Of a DNA stretch of 5,355 nucleotides, positions 5,355-5,355 are shown in pieces; within the stretch, counting starts at the first letter, position 1; every line of letters begins with the position of its first letter. A program made the position numbers and the translations under genes. The DNA is taken from positions 1 through 5,355 of the forward strand of contig JBMFXG010000173.1 in assembly GCA_049964535.1 (NCBI GenBank), given 5' to 3'. Under the pieces are notes generated by a model. The model was not told the DNA's origin. It worked only from the letters and a program-made list of their open reading frames with translations, and did no database searches. Origin of the DNA: JAJYZP01 sp049964535 (lineage in GTDB: Bacteria; Actinomycetota; Acidimicrobiia; Acidimicrobiales; Acidimicrobiaceae).

Positions 5355-5355
5355 G

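Overview
The window looks like chromosomal DNA from a mid-GC bacterium, probably an actinomycete (Actinomycetota). The clues are GTG, TTG and even CTG starts, few clear Shine-Dalgarno (SD) sites, a leaderless-looking operon start, a Thr/Ser-rich membrane-anchored protein, a short-tailed lipoprotein and Cof-type HAD and IMPase-family phosphatases. An acidimicrobial origin (Acidimicrobium/Ferrimicrobium type) is my guess from style, not something the sequence proves.

Layout. (1) 1-179: on the minus strand, the first 30 codons of what looks like an IS3-type OrfA transposase, with a strong ribosome-binding site but an in-frame TGA; the probable element end lies near 179. (2) 195-551: a small plus-strand hypothetical gene that starts just beyond that presumed element end. 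(3) 552-773: two hairpin-forming inverted repeats, then a minus-strand tRNA-Val(UAC) with encoded CCA. (4) 774-1098: no convincing gene, apart from a weak terminator for the gene to its right. (5) 1099-2114: a minus-strand pair, a 72-codon ORF and an inositol-monophosphatase-family gene joined by a TGATG overlap. (6) 2264-4077: a tight plus-strand cluster of a 187-residue unknown protein, a lipoprotein and a Cof-type HAD phosphatase. (7) 4118-5354: a convergent minus-strand pair, an MscS-type mechanosensitive channel (5' end at the window edge) and a short membrane-anchored Thr/Ser-rich protein.

How the genes work together. The plus-strand cluster has gaps of 2 and 24 bases and is probably one transcript starting at or just before 2264. 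The MscS channel and the Thr/Ser-rich protein are separated by only a few bases and are probably co-transcribed; together they suggest a cell-envelope or osmotic-stress unit. The two phosphatases lie in separate, divergent units and no shared pathway is visible.

The most useful points for a reader are these. The HAD gene has no ATG, GTG or TTG start that keeps its catalytic aspartates, but it has a CTG with a well-spaced GGAG. The left edge is an insertion-sequence relic. The tRNA has an A-C mismatch in its T-stem and a 12-base copy of its T-arm just downstream. I see no CRISPR array, no recognisable defence system and no clearly new multi-gene system.
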